DNA from: JBEKUY01 sp049514555
Lineage (GTDB): Bacteria; Acidobacteriota; Terriglobia; Acidiferrales; UBA7541
DNA: 64,000 nucleotides
Direction: 5' to 3'
Assembly: GCA_049514555.1 (NCBI GenBank)
Contig: JBEKUY010000010.1
Location: 1 to 64,000 of the forward strand
Within the stretch, counting starts at the first letter, position 1, and every line of letters starts with the position of its first letter. The notes beneath the pieces were generated by a model that did no database searches, was not told the DNA's origin, and worked only from the letters and a program-made list of their open reading frames with translations. A program made the translations under genes and the position numbers. Below, piece after piece: positions 51,830 through 61,170 of the stretch.

Positions 51830-52453
51830 ATGTTCTGCCCCGTCTGCAAGGCCGAATACCGGCAAGGAATCACCGTGTGCGCCGACTGCCATGTCGCCTT
51901 GGTTCCTGCGCTGCCCTCAGCACCCCACGCAACTGACGCGGCCCTGGTGGAGCTTTGGGAGGGCGACGACTTCGCGCTCTACACGAATCTGACCCAGGCC
52001 CTCGACGAGGCGGGGATTCGCTACTGCAAGGGTCCGCAGAAGAGCTACAGAAAGGAGTCTCTTTTCTGGCTCGACGGCGCTTCCCCCATTCTTTTCTCCG
52101 TCATGGTGACGTCATCTGACTTGGAGACCGCGCGCCGAATCCGGGAAGAGTTCCTCGATCAGGAACCCGAAGATGTCTCGTTACCGGCGGACGATTCTGC
52201 CGAAGCTGGTGCGGGCGAACGCTTGGAAGAGGAAGTGCCCGAGGACTGGGACCAGGCATCGGCGACGGTCGAGGTCTGGGCCGGTGAAGATGAGCGGACG
52301 CTTGAGTTCCTGACGAACGCTTTGCGCGAGAGTGGAATCCCGAGCCGGACAGAGGCGCGAGACCCACAAGTGACCGTTTTCGTGCGGCCTGAGGACGAAA
52401 AGAGAGCGCGCGAAATCGTGCGCGAAGTCGTTGAGGGTGCGCCGCCGAAATGA
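51830..52453 (+). CDS. Zinc-ribbon protein with two DUF2007-like repeats
   Basis: A 207-aa shorter relative of the preceding gene: one zinc ribbon at the N-terminus (FCPVCKAEY with CADCH) and two DUF2007-like units (about 35-115 and 140-203). The second ends EKRAREIVREVVEG, close to DAAREIIREVREG in its neighbour, so the pair arose by duplication. The function is unknown. It ends 26 nt before the dehydrogenase start, so the four genes from thiolase to dehydrogenase may be one transcript. Confidence 0.65.
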   Translation: MFCPVCKAEYRQGITVCADCHVALVPALPSAPHATDAALVELWEGDDFALYTNLTQALDEAGIRYCKGPQKSYRKESLFWLDGASPILFSVMVTSSDLETARRIREEFLDQEPEDVSLPADDSAEAGAGERLEEEVPEDWDQASATVEVWAGEDERTLEFLTNALRESGIPSRTEARDPQVTVFVRPEDEKRAREIVREVVEGAPPK

Positions 52454-52478
52454 GGCGAGCTGCGGGGAGGGTTTGCCA

Positions 52479-53339
52479 ATGACGGTTGACTCGATCAAGA
52501 CCATCGCCGTTCTCGGCGCCGGCACCATGGGCAACGGCATCGCCCACGTTTTTGCCAAGGCGGGCTACGCCGTCATTCTTCGCGACGTCGAGCGGCGCTT
52601 CCTCGACCGCGCCATCGAGAACATCGGCAAGAATCTCGATCGCGAAATCAAGAAAGGCGCGGTCGCAGCCGCCGATCGTGCTGCAATTCTCGCGTGCATC
52701 GAACCTGCCACGAGCATGGCCGCCATCGCCAAGGCGGATTTCGCCGTCGAGGCCGTGCCGGAAAAACTGGAGATCAAACGCGCCGTGCTCCAAGAAGCCG
52801 ACGCGCTCCTGCGGCCCGAAGCCCTCCTCGCGTCGAACACTTCTTCCATTTCTATCACGCAACTCGCCGCACTCACCAAGCGCCCCGACCGTTTTGTCGG
52901 CATGCACTTCATGAATCCGGTGCCGGTGATGGTGCTGGTCGAAGTCATTCGCGCGCTGCAGACCTCCGACGCCACCTTTGACGCGACCATGCGCCTCGCG
53001 GAGAAACTCGGCAAAAAGCCCGTCGCCGTCAACGATGCCCCCGGCTTCGTCTCCAACCGCGTCCTCATGCCGCTCATCAACGAAGCCGCCTACTGCGTGA
53101 TGGAAGGCGTGGCCACTCCCGAAGCGGTGGATGCGGTGATGAAGACGGGAATGAACCACCCGATGGGCCCGCTCGAACTCGCCGATTTTATCGGCCTCGA
53201 TGTCTGCGTGGACATCCTGCAAGTTCTGCACGACGGCCTGGGCGATCCCAAGTATCGCGCTTGCCCGCTGCTGAAGAAGTACGTCGCCGCCGGTTGGCTC
53301 GGCCGCAAGACCGGCCGCGGATTCTACGCATATCCATGA
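52479..53339 (+). CDS. 3-hydroxybutyryl-CoA dehydrogenase
   Basis: A 286-aa NAD(P)-dependent enzyme interconverting acetoacetyl-CoA and 3-hydroxybutyryl-CoA. The Rossmann motif is VLGAGTMGNGIA near 11-22, the catalytic-region Ser and His are in SNTSSIS and MHFMNPVPVMVLVEV near 117-150, and the C-terminal dimer domain opens with NDAPGFVSNRVLMPLINEA near 186-204. It is the stand-alone short form (about 285 aa), not fused to an enoyl-CoA hydratase. The ATG at 52479 has GGGGAGG 8-14 nt upstream. Confidence 0.93.
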   Translation: MTVDSIKTIAVLGAGTMGNGIAHVFAKAGYAVILRDVERRFLDRAIENIGKNLDREIKKGAVAAADRAAILACIEPATSMAAIAKADFAVEAVPEKLEIKRAVLQEADALLRPEALLASNTSSISITQLAALTKRPDRFVGMHFMNPVPVMVLVEVIRALQTSDATFDATMRLAEKLGKKPVAVNDAPGFVSNRVLMPLINEAAYCVMEGVATPEAVDAVMKTGMNHPMGPLELADFIGLDVCVDILQVLHDGLGDPKYRACPLLKKYVAAGWLGRKTGRGFYAYP

Positions 53340-53399
53340 GCGGGGTTGCCATTCTGACGCTTGCGCTGCTGCCTCCCAATTGCAGCGGGTGAGTCGCGC

Positions 53400-53672
53400 A
53401 TGACGCTACGCAAGATTTTCCACGTCTTTATCGGGTTCTTGCTCGCCATCCTGTGTTCGGCTCTCGCGGACCTGCTTGCCGTCAGCTACAGGATCTATCG
53501 CAGTGGCGGGGTCGTCTCCGGGCCTCTTTCGCTGGGCAAGGCAGGGCTCATCGTCGGTGTGGTAATTCCTGTCGCAGCTTCGCCCTGGCTGTGGAAACGA
53601 AGACGATTCATCGCGGTCGGGGCCCTGGTTTTTGCCGTGTTTGCGGCCTCAGTTTTGCTCGCGGGCAAGTGA
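53400..53672 (+). CDS. Small membrane protein, unknown function
   Basis: A 90-aa protein with three hydrophobic segments (FHVFIGFLLAILCSALADLL, GLIVGVVIPVAASPWLW and FIAVGALVFAVFAASVLL) and basic loops between them. No motif is recognised. The reading frame has normal codon use and sits 60 nt after the dehydrogenase gene. It may be a late member of the same operon. Confidence 0.5.
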   Translation: MTLRKIFHVFIGFLLAILCSALADLLAVSYRIYRSGGVVSGPLSLGKAGLIVGVVIPVAASPWLWKRRRFIAVGALVFAVFAASVLLAGK

Positions 53673-54035
53673 ATCTCCGCTGGCTGAGTTCTTTCAGGCT
53701 CGCGAACGGAAAGACCCCCGCCAAATGCCGAGATGGTCACCCCAGGTGCGTTTCTTGACACATGGGAGATTCGTTCCATAGACACCCGGTGCGCTTCTGG
53801 GTAGCGTAATCAGTGGGTCTCCACCTCTCCGTCGAGGCGATTCCCTCCGGTCTCGCCCTAACCTGGCGCTGGGGAATCCTCGCCCGAGAGACGCGCGTGG
53901 ACCACCGGTGTCCCCCCGGAACACGAAGAGGTGCCCTTCTGTTGAGTACGGTCGGAGCGCTCTCAGTCCTCTCGGGGTGCGCCTCCGAGGGTGGGGCTGC
54001 GAATGGCGGCTTCGGGAGACAGTGAGGTATTGCCC
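53673..54035. other. Gene-free region with a strong long-range inverted repeat
   Basis: A 363-bp stretch ahead of the DNRLRE protein gene. GATTCCC (53839-53845) pairs with GGGAATC (53872-53878), and outside it GGC pairs with GCC. A smaller GTGT/ACAC hairpin lies near 53910. This could be a structured leader, but I match it to no known class. Confidence 0.35.
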
Positions 54036-56354
54036 ATGCGTATCCTTGGACGGTGGATGGAAAGAATCCGCGCGGTGAGTCTGCTTCTGTGCGCGCTCCT
54101 GCTGGCTGCCGCCCCCGCGCTGGCCCGCGAGCAAGTGGTCCTGCAGAAGACGGCGACCAATCCGCAAACCCGCGCCGCGGACGCCTGGCTGGATCAAGGC
54201 TCGCTGACAACGAACCACGGCAGCGACACGACCCTGCAGGTCCAGTCTTGGAGCAACAACCGGAACCAGCGGGCTCTCGTCCTGTTCGACCTCTCATCGG
54301 TTCCCAGCTCAGGGATCAAGGTCGCCACACTATCGCTTTGGATGTCCACCGCGCCCGCTGCTACCCGGACGTATCAGGCCAGGCGAGTCACCAGCCTCTG
54401 GACCGAATTGGGCGCGAGCTGGACGAACCGGGCATTGTGCTCCACCTGCACACCCGCCTGGACAGCGGCCTGGACAGCCGGGGGCGGTGACAACAATGGT
54501 GTCACCACCCAAACAGCGACAACCGGAACCACGAACGGGGTTTTTCTGAATTGGAGCATCGCCGCTGACGTGCAGCAGTGGTACGGCGGGAATACTCCTT
54601 CGGCCAACTACGGCACCTTGATCATGGACAGTGCCGAGAGTTCGGCCACCCAGCGCACGGCAATCTTCAGTTCCAAGGAGGATTCCACAGCGGCCCACCG
54701 GCCCTCATTGACGCTGACGTTCATCCAAAACGTTCAGGGGCTGGCGGCAACCGCAGGCGATTCTCAGATTACTCTGACCTGGACCTACCCGCCGCAGGTG
54801 CCCGGAAGCACCATCGTCTCGGCGACAAACGGCGTCCTCATCCTGCGCGCGGCAGGCACCAGCGTTACCTCGGCCATCGCGCCCACTGACGGAACGGCCT
54901 ATTCTCGCAATGCTACCTGCACGAACAACGTTGGCGGCGCCACCAACGTCATCGTTTTTAGCAGCAACACCCTGCCTACCACATTCAACGACAGCGCGGC
55001 CGGCGACAACCCCGATTGCCCCCCCGTGGACGGCACGACGTATTACTACAAAGTTTTTGCAAAAGACGCCGGGAACTACTACTCCCATAACGAGGGCGCT
55101 ACCAACCCCTCCATCTACATTCCCATGACTTTGGGCACGCCAAGCGCCACCGCGAGCCTGCGCCAAGCGGCGTCCTGGCTGGCGTCCACGGGCTCGCAGA
55201 CGCTGTCCGCCCCGGGGATTATCCCCAGCAACGTCGTCTTTATCGGCGCGCCTTCGAACATCGTGAGCGGTATCAAGCCGAGCGACGGCACGCCGATGTT
55301 CGGCTGGGTTTCCGTCGCCGGGGCAATTACCGGGCGCCCGCCGGTGCTCGACGCAAGCACGTCTTCGACTGGAGTGAACGTAGCCTACACCGCTGATGCC
55401 GATGCGAATAGCTATGGTTTCGTCTACGGCATCAACGCCTTCACGGGGGATATCCTCTGGATGACGAACCCCACCGGCCTCGCCACCAATGGCTTTACCG
55501 CCGGCCCGGCCGTTGTGGTCAAGAAAACCAGCGACGCCCTTGGCGGCGGCTACACGGGATCACACGATCTGGTTGTCGAGGGGACGCGTAACGCCGCGAG
55601 TACGACGGCAAATCAGGTCGTGGGCATTGACGGCAACACCGGCGCCACGGTGTGGACTCTCACGGGGGGTGGCACGAACCCGGCGATGGATATCGTCGCC
55701 GCCACGCCCTTTGTGGACTACGCGAACCACGCCATCTGGGTGACGAGTCACTCGAACGCAGTCACCACCCAGCCCAGCCTCTGGAAAATCAATATCAACA
55801 CCGCCGGCCCGACTGCTACAGCACTCGCCACAGCCAATCTTGGCAATGTCAGTAACTCGCCTGCCGTGACTTTCACGGGCGATGTGTTGTTCGTCGGCAA
55901 CGACGCCGGCACGCTCTATGCCATCAAACCTTCCGACGGCACGACATTGGCTTCGGTCGCCGGAGGAGATACCAAGGTCGTGGGGTCCATCCTCCTTATG
56001 ACCAACTCTTCTCCCTACACGCTGGTTTACGCTGGGGCTACTACGGTTAAGGCCGCCGTCTTCAATCTCAGCACCAAGACGTTCGCGACTACCGGCGCGG
56101 GCACCTGGAGCACTACGATGCCGGGTGGATGCGCGCCCTCGGCGCCACTTGGGTTTCCAGGGCTCAGCAATATCTACGTCGGCTGCAGCGATGGAAACCT
56201 ATATCAGCTTGACGCAGGCACCGGAACAAACAACGGCGTCCGTCTTCTCCGCGCCAACTACACCATCGGCGATCCGACGCTGGATGTGGAGCTTTCCCGC
56301 ATCATGGCGGGATGCACGAACAGCCGCGTGTTTGCCTTTACGTTTCCGTTTTGA
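54036..56354 (+). CDS. Secreted DNRLRE-domain protein with beta-propeller
   Basis: A 772-aa exported protein from the ATG at 54036. A signal peptide (about 1-29, AVSLLLCALLLAAAPALA) is followed by a DNRLRE domain (about 32-205: VVLQKTATNPQTRAADAWL, LVLFDLSSVPSSG). A fibronectin-III-like region (about 215-340) comes next, then a PQQ-like propeller (about 380-770) with repeated blocks such as VYGINAFTGDILWMTNP, VVGIDGNTGATVWTL and LYAIKPSDGTTLASV. DNRLRE proteins are large surface or spore-type proteins, and propellers mediate binding. The protein is rich in Thr, Ala and Asn, as adhesive proteins often are. It is followed at once by a lipoprotein gene. Confidence 0.75.
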   Translation: MRILGRWMERIRAVSLLLCALLLAAAPALAREQVVLQKTATNPQTRAADAWLDQGSLTTNHGSDTTLQVQSWSNNRNQRALVLFDLSSVPSSGIKVATLSLWMSTAPAATRTYQARRVTSLWTELGASWTNRALCSTCTPAWTAAWTAGGGDNNGVTTQTATTGTTNGVFLNWSIAADVQQWYGGNTPSANYGTLIMDSAESSATQRTAIFSSKEDSTAAHRPSLTLTFIQNVQGLAATAGDSQITLTWTYPPQVPGSTIVSATNGVLILRAAGTSVTSAIAPTDGTAYSRNATCTNNVGGATNVIVFSSNTLPTTFNDSAAGDNPDCPPVDGTTYYYKVFAKDAGNYYSHNEGATNPSIYIPMTLGTPSATASLRQAASWLASTGSQTLSAPGIIPSNVVFIGAPSNIVSGIKPSDGTPMFGWVSVAGAITGRPPVLDASTSSTGVNVAYTADADANSYGFVYGINAFTGDILWMTNPTGLATNGFTAGPAVVVKKTSDALGGGYTGSHDLVVEGTRNAASTTANQVVGIDGNTGATVWTLTGGGTNPAMDIVAATPFVDYANHAIWVTSHSNAVTTQPSLWKININTAGPTATALATANLGNVSNSPAVTFTGDVLFVGNDAGTLYAIKPSDGTTLASVAGGDTKVVGSILLMTNSSPYTLVYAGATTVKAAVFNLSTKTFATTGAGTWSTTMPGGCAPSAPLGFPGLSNIYVGCSDGNLYQLDAGTGTNNGVRLLRANYTIGDPTLDVELSRIMAGCTNSRVFAFTFPF

Positions 56355-56365
56355 GGAGGGCAGCC

Positions 56366-56827
56366 ATGTTTCGTGATGTGTATCGCAAATTCGCCTGCGC
56401 CGCGCTGCTGTTGGCTCTGGGCCTCCTCGGTTGCGGTCAGTACAATCAGCCGCCGGGAGGCTCGGCGCCGCTCGCGCCCTCGGCTGCGGTCGGCTTTTGC
56501 GACAACCCCACGCCGGGTTGCGCCTCCGCCAGCTCTTTCAGCCTGAATTCGCTGCGCGACCTCAATGTCGTCGTGAATTGGCAGAATGTCCCCGAAGGAA
56601 CCCACGGGCAGAAAGTCAGCTTCTTCCTTCCCGACGGCAACCTCTACCAGGCTTTCGAGAAGAGTTTTGCGATTCCCGAGGGCTCCCCGGCGGCCACGGC
56701 CACCGTGCAGGCCCTTCCTGTCGCCGGCACGTGGATCACGCAACGCAGCTTGTCGGGCACTTGGCAAGTCACGGTGGCGCTGGACGGGCAGGTGTTGGAA
56801 TCGCAGGCGGTTCAATTGACTCCCTGA
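56366..56827 (+). CDS. Predicted lipoprotein
   Basis: A 153-aa protein starting MFRDVYRKFACAALLLALG with a lipobox-like LLGCGQ (Cys23), so it should be lipid-anchored after lspA processing. The mature part is a small beta-rich domain ending in a repeat-like WQVTVALDGQVLESQAV. It starts 11 nt after the DNRLRE protein with GAGGAGGG as ribosome-binding site. The two probably act together at the outer envelope, the lipoprotein as anchor or cap. Confidence 0.65.
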   Translation: MFRDVYRKFACAALLLALGLLGCGQYNQPPGGSAPLAPSAAVGFCDNPTPGCASASSFSLNSLRDLNVVVNWQNVPEGTHGQKVSFFLPDGNLYQAFEKSFAIPEGSPAATATVQALPVAGTWITQRSLSGTWQVTVALDGQVLESQAVQLTP

Positions 56828-56904
56828 TCGGGCTCACTTCAACACGAGCGAAAGAGTAGCCTTTTCCCCACGAACTGCATCCCTTAGCGGGCGCAAAATA
56901 GTAT

Positions 56905-56932
56905 TTGCTTTTTCTTCGCCCTATGGTAGAGT
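56905..56932 (+). promoter_or_regulatory. Promoter of recA
   Basis: TTGCTT (56905-56910), a 16-nt spacer and TAGAGT (56927-56932). No clear LexA-type palindrome is visible near it. Confidence 0.45.
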
Positions 56933-57046
56933 GCTGCCCCGTTGAGGCCCGAGTTAGCAGGTGCAACCGGGTGGATAGAGTGGTAAACTCCGCCCCACGC
57001 GACGTCCCCGGGCGATTGGCCTCGAAATTCCTCTCCGAGGTGTGAG

Positions 57047-58156
57047 ATGACTGACGAAAGGTCGAAAATGCTGGACGCAGCAATTACCCAGATCGAGAAG
57101 CAATTTGGCAAAGGCGCGATCATGCGCCTGGGAAGCCGCGATGTGCTGGTGCCGGTGAGCGTGATCCCCACCGGCTGCCTCTCGCTCGATGCCGCGCTGG
57201 GCGTGGGTGGGTTTCCGCGGGGGCGTGTGGTGGAGATATATGGGCCGGAAGCGGGCGGCAAGACCACCATGGCTTTGCACGTGATTGCCGAGGCGCAGAA
57301 GCTGGGCGGGCAGGCGGCGTTCATTGACGCCGAGCACGCGCTCGATCCGGGCTACGCCCGCAAGCTGGGCGTGGACGTGGACAACCTGCTCGTCTCGCAG
57401 CCGGACAACGGCGAGCAGGCGCTCGAGATTGCCGAGACCTTGATCCGCTCGGGTGCCGTGGACGTGGTCGTGGTGGACTCGGTGGCGGCCTTGGTGCCCA
57501 AGGCCGAGCTGGAAGGGGAGATGGGCGAGCCGCAAATGGGCTTGCAGGCCCGCTTGATGTCGCAGGCGCTGCGCAAGCTGACCGCAATCGTGGCGAAGTC
57601 CAAGACCTGCCTCATCTTCATCAATCAGATTCGCGAAAAGATCGGCGTGATGTTCGGCAACCCCGAAACGACCACCGGCGGCCGCGCCCTGAAGTTCTAT
57701 GCCTCCATCCGGCTCGATATCCGCCGCATTCAGGCCATTAAAGAGGGCGACAGGGTCGTGGGCTCGCGCACGCGCGGAAAGGTGGTCAAGAACAAGGTGG
57801 CGGCGCCGTTCCGCGAGGCTGAGTTCGACATCCTCTATGGCGAAGGCATCTCCCGCGAAGGCGATCTGCTCGATCTCGGCGTCGAGAAGGGCGTGATCGA
57901 GAAGTCGGGAACTTGGCTCAGTTTTGGCGGCGAACGCATGGGCCAGGGCCGCGAAAACGCGCGGCTTTTCCTCAAGGAAAACACCGACATCCGCGCCAAG
58001 ATCGAAGACGCGCTGCGGAAGAAACTCGGCCTGGCGGCAATCGGACACTCCGAGAACCCGGCGCAAGCGCCGGCTGCGACCTCGCATTCGCAGGGTGACA
58101 AGGCCTTGAGTGCCGCTGCCGCGGCCAGCGCATCAAAAGGCAAGCTGGCGCGGTAA
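57047..58156 (+). CDS. recA: Recombinase A
   Basis: A 369-aa DNA-dependent ATPase that pairs homologous strands and activates LexA cleavage. Walker A is GPEAGGKTT near 65-73 (usually GPESSGKTT), preceded by GRVVEIYGPE. The MAW motif segment is VSQPDNGEQALEI, L1 follows EGEMGEPQMGLQAR, L2 is FGNPETTTGGRALKFY near 208-223 and LDIRRIQ follows. It is a little longer than average because of an Ala-rich C-terminal tail (SAAAAASASKG). Start at ATG 57047; no recX follows. Confidence 0.97.
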   Translation: MTDERSKMLDAAITQIEKQFGKGAIMRLGSRDVLVPVSVIPTGCLSLDAALGVGGFPRGRVVEIYGPEAGGKTTMALHVIAEAQKLGGQAAFIDAEHALDPGYARKLGVDVDNLLVSQPDNGEQALEIAETLIRSGAVDVVVVDSVAALVPKAELEGEMGEPQMGLQARLMSQALRKLTAIVAKSKTCLIFINQIREKIGVMFGNPETTTGGRALKFYASIRLDIRRIQAIKEGDRVVGSRTRGKVVKNKVAAPFREAEFDILYGEGISREGDLLDLGVEKGVIEKSGTWLSFGGERMGQGRENARLFLKENTDIRAKIEDALRKKLGLAAIGHSENPAQAPAATSHSQGDKALSAAAAASASKGKLAR

Positions 58157-58200
58157 GCCATAGGGGAGCGGCCGCGCTCAGCCGCAGGAAAGGCCGAAAA

Positions 58201-58221
58201 ACTGTGCCCCCACGGCACAGT
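58201..58221 (+). terminator. Perfect hairpin downstream of recA
   Basis: ACTGTGCC (58201-58208) pairs with GGCACAGT (58214-58221) over 8 bp, loop CCCAC. No U-tract follows, so termination would be weak or Rho-assisted. Confidence 0.4.
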
Positions 58222-58415
58222 GTCCCGGCACTAACAATGACTGGCCCCCCGGACAGTTGTTGGAAACAAAACACATAGGTGCGAATTAGTGCATCCAGCC
58301 TATTGCCCTTACCCGTCTCCTCCCCTACAATCCTCAGCGTAACAACATCCGGCGTCGCCCGGGTACGGCGGGGCCGAGTAGCCTCACAGGGGCTAGGCGC
58401 ATCGAAACGGGTACC

Positions 58416-59513
58416 ATGGAAATGAAGACCTCGGGAAATTGTGTGCGGGTAGCGCTGGCCTTGGTACTGGCAGGATTGTGTGCCATGCCGATGGACGCGG
58501 CGGGAAGCCGCTCGAGCCACCGCTCGGCACCCTCGCGCGTGCGCGGCGTTCCCACGTTCGCCGACTCGACCAAGGATGATGCCTCCCAGTATGACGATCC
58601 CGTCGTGCGGCAGGCGGCCGTGGACGCGCTGGGTCGGTACAACGGCGCGGTGGTTGCCGTGGACCCGAATTCGGGCCGCGTGCTGACGGTTGTCAATCAG
58701 AAGCTGGCCTTCTCCTCCGGCTACATTCCTTGCTCGACGATCAAGCCGGCGATCGCTCTCGCGGCGCTCGAAGAGAACGTGATTTCGCGCGACACGATGA
58801 TCCGCGTGGGGCGCCGCAAGTACATGAGTCTGACCGAGGCCATGGCTCACTCGAACAATCAGTTCTTCGAAGAGCTCGGCCGGCGCATGGGGTTTGACAC
58901 GGTCTCGCGCTACGCCCGCCTGCTGGGCCTCGGCGAACTTGCCGGCTTCAACATCCCCGAGGAGCAACCGGGGACTTTTCCGATGGAGCCGCCCGAGCGA
59001 GGCGGCGTCGCGCGCATGTCCAGCTTCGGCGAAGGCATCCGCATCACTCCACTGCAGATGGCTGCGCTGGGTGTGGCGGTGGCCAACGGCGGAATCCTCT
59101 ACTACCTGCAGTACCCGCGGACCAACGATGACCGTGGGAGTTTTGCCGCCCGCATTAAGCGGCAACTGGACATCGGAACGCTCCTGCCTGAAGTCCGGGA
59201 GGGCATGCTCGCCGCGGTCCTCTACGGCACCGGCAAGACCAGCTACGACACCGGCGGAGATGAAACGCCGCTCGGAAAGACCGGGACGTGCTCGGACAAT
59301 CAGTCGCGCGTCGGCTGGTTCATGACCTATGCCGACGAGACGCGTCCGAAGATCGTTCTGGTGGTATTGCTGCGCGGCAATACGCGCCGGGTCAAAGGGC
59401 CGACGGCGGCGACGGTCGCTGGCCGCATCTACCGGCGCCTGCGCGAGCAGAACTACTTCGCGACCGCGCAACTTCGCCGCTCCAGCGTTTCTGCTTTCAA
59501 CGTCCCCAATTGA
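58416..59513 (+). CDS. Stand-alone penicillin-binding transpeptidase
   Basis: A 365-aa exported protein with only the transpeptidase part of a class B PBP. A signal-like N-terminus (about 5-28) is followed by the domain with the active-site triad: Ser107-Thr-Ile-Lys110 (PCSTIKPAI), Ser146-Asn-Asn148 and Lys288-Thr-Gly290 (LGKTGT). Usual PBP2/PBP3 proteins are over 550 aa and carry a dimerisation domain, which is missing here. RMSSFGEGIRITPLQMAALGVAVAN (quoted in part) is typical of class B PBPs. It should cross-link peptidoglycan or bind beta-lactams in the periplasm. Confidence 0.82.
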   Translation: MEMKTSGNCVRVALALVLAGLCAMPMDAAGSRSSHRSAPSRVRGVPTFADSTKDDASQYDDPVVRQAAVDALGRYNGAVVAVDPNSGRVLTVVNQKLAFSSGYIPCSTIKPAIALAALEENVISRDTMIRVGRRKYMSLTEAMAHSNNQFFEELGRRMGFDTVSRYARLLGLGELAGFNIPEEQPGTFPMEPPERGGVARMSSFGEGIRITPLQMAALGVAVANGGILYYLQYPRTNDDRGSFAARIKRQLDIGTLLPEVREGMLAAVLYGTGKTSYDTGGDETPLGKTGTCSDNQSRVGWFMTYADETRPKIVLVVLLRGNTRRVKGPTAATVAGRIYRRLREQNYFATAQLRRSSVSAFNVPN

Positions 59514-59770
59514 CGCCCTCTTCATCCCACTGATTCTCCCTTCCCCTGGCCTTAACAAGACTGAACTGTGTTTCGCGCGAAGCGCAGAGGCATCTCTGCA
59601 TAAAGTTGCTGTTTGAGCCACCGAGCCTGAAATGCGGCTTTGACGAAAGAACCGAGTTGAGCCAAAAGGGTGGCCTGGGGTAATCTCCCTGTTTCGCTCA
59701 GGGGTTTGTTGGCATTTCGCAGCGGCTGCGGACCGTTCAAGGCCAGGCAGTTGATTGATTTGGGGGGATC

Positions 59771-61075
59771 GTGAGCCGCAGTTTTCTCGTGCTCGCGTTG
59801 ATTCTGTGCAGCGCCGGGGCGGGTGTGCTGACGCACGTGTTCCGTTTGCGAGCTGCGGCAGCGACAGAGTTTTCGCGGCAAGCCGAGCTCGCAAGGGAAG
59901 ACGCTGCGCGGATTCGCGCGCAGGTCGTGTTCTGGCACAAACAGAAGATTGACGCCGGGACGAATTTCGCGGCGGAGCTCGAGCAAATGGGATTGGGCGG
60001 CAACGACGCGGCAGGCATCGCCGCGGCGGCGCAGCAGGCCTTCAATCTGCGTCAGATGCGCGCGGGAAATCTGCTGGCGGTGGGCCGTTCGGTTGTGGGT
60101 GAGCTGCGGTCGGTCGAGTATCAGATCGACGCGGACCGCATGCTGGAGGTTTTGCCTGTTGGCGCGGGCTATCGCGCCGAGGTGCGTGAGATTCCGTCGA
60201 AGACGGAAGTAGTTACGGTGGGAGGTCAGGTACAAGATTCGCTCTTCGGCGCCGTCGAGGGTGCGGGCGAGTCCCCCGAGCTGGCTCTCCGCCTCGCGCA
60301 GATTTTCGGTTACGATTTGGACTTTTACACTGACACGCGGCGGGGCGATACATTCCGCGTCGTACTGGAAAAAAAGAAGTACGCGAACGGAGAACCCCCT
60401 GCCTACGGCCGAATCTTCGCGGCGGAATATCTCAACGGAGGCCGAGCGTATCAAGCAGTGCTTTTCCACGACGCGGCGGGGCGTCCCGCCTATTACGCCG
60501 CGGATGGCAAGTCCTTGCAGAAGGCGTTTCTGCGGTCGCCGCTGAAATACGGTGCTCCTATCACGTCGCATTTTAGCTATTCGCGGCTCAATCCGGTCTT
60601 GAAGTTCCGTCGCCCGCACCTGGGAATCGACTACGGCGCGCCGGTGGGGACGCCGGTGCAAACGATCGGGACAGGCCGCGTGGTGTTCGCGGGGAGCAAG
60701 GGCGAGGCGGGCAATCTGGTTCAGATCGTCCACGCCAACGGCTACGAAACCATGTACCTGCACCTTTCGCGCATGCTCGTTCATGTGGGCGAACACGTTG
60801 AGATCGGCAAGACCATCGGTTACGTCGGCAGCACCGGACTCGCCACCGGACCGCACCTCGATTTCCGCATCCTGCGGCGCGGCGTCTACCTGAATTTCGA
60901 GCGGCTCGGGCTGCCGCCCACCGAACCCGTGGCGAAGCAGCTCTGGAGCGAGTTCATCGCTGTGCGCGATCAGTGGCTCCCTCTGCTCAAGCAGGGCGCG
61001 GCTCTCCAGGTGCGAGCCCAATTGCAGTCCTCCGTCAGCGGGGGACCGGATTCTTCCTCAGCGAAGCCTAAGTAG
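59771..61075 (+). CDS. M23-family murein endopeptidase
   Basis: A 434-aa exported protein starting at a GTG (59771). An N-terminal hydrophobic segment (VLALILCSAGAGVLTHVF) is a signal peptide or anchor. The middle (about 30-245) shows a LysM/OapA-like region with FNLRQMRAGNLLAVGRS. The C-terminal lysostaphin-type domain has FRRPHLGIDYGAPVGTPVQ near 277-297 with the zinc His/Asp, MYLHLSRML near 330 and HLDFRIL near 362 with the third ligand His. It should cut peptide cross-links in peptidoglycan. It follows the transpeptidase gene, suggesting a cell-wall pair. Confidence 0.88.
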   Translation: MSRSFLVLALILCSAGAGVLTHVFRLRAAAATEFSRQAELAREDAARIRAQVVFWHKQKIDAGTNFAAELEQMGLGGNDAAGIAAAAQQAFNLRQMRAGNLLAVGRSVVGELRSVEYQIDADRMLEVLPVGAGYRAEVREIPSKTEVVTVGGQVQDSLFGAVEGAGESPELALRLAQIFGYDLDFYTDTRRGDTFRVVLEKKKYANGEPPAYGRIFAAEYLNGGRAYQAVLFHDAAGRPAYYAADGKSLQKAFLRSPLKYGAPITSHFSYSRLNPVLKFRRPHLGIDYGAPVGTPVQTIGTGRVVFAGSKGEAGNLVQIVHANGYETMYLHLSRMLVHVGEHVEIGKTIGYVGSTGLATGPHLDFRILRRGVYLNFERLGLPPTEPVAKQLWSEFIAVRDQWLPLLKQGAALQVRAQLQSSVSGGPDSSSAKPK

Positions 61076-61170
61076 ATCGTCTTCAGGGTTTCCGTGCACG
61101 AGGAGCAGCGCGAAGTCCTGCCGCGCCGCAGGGGTTTCTTACGCGGTTCTTTTGGTCGGCAGCACCGACC

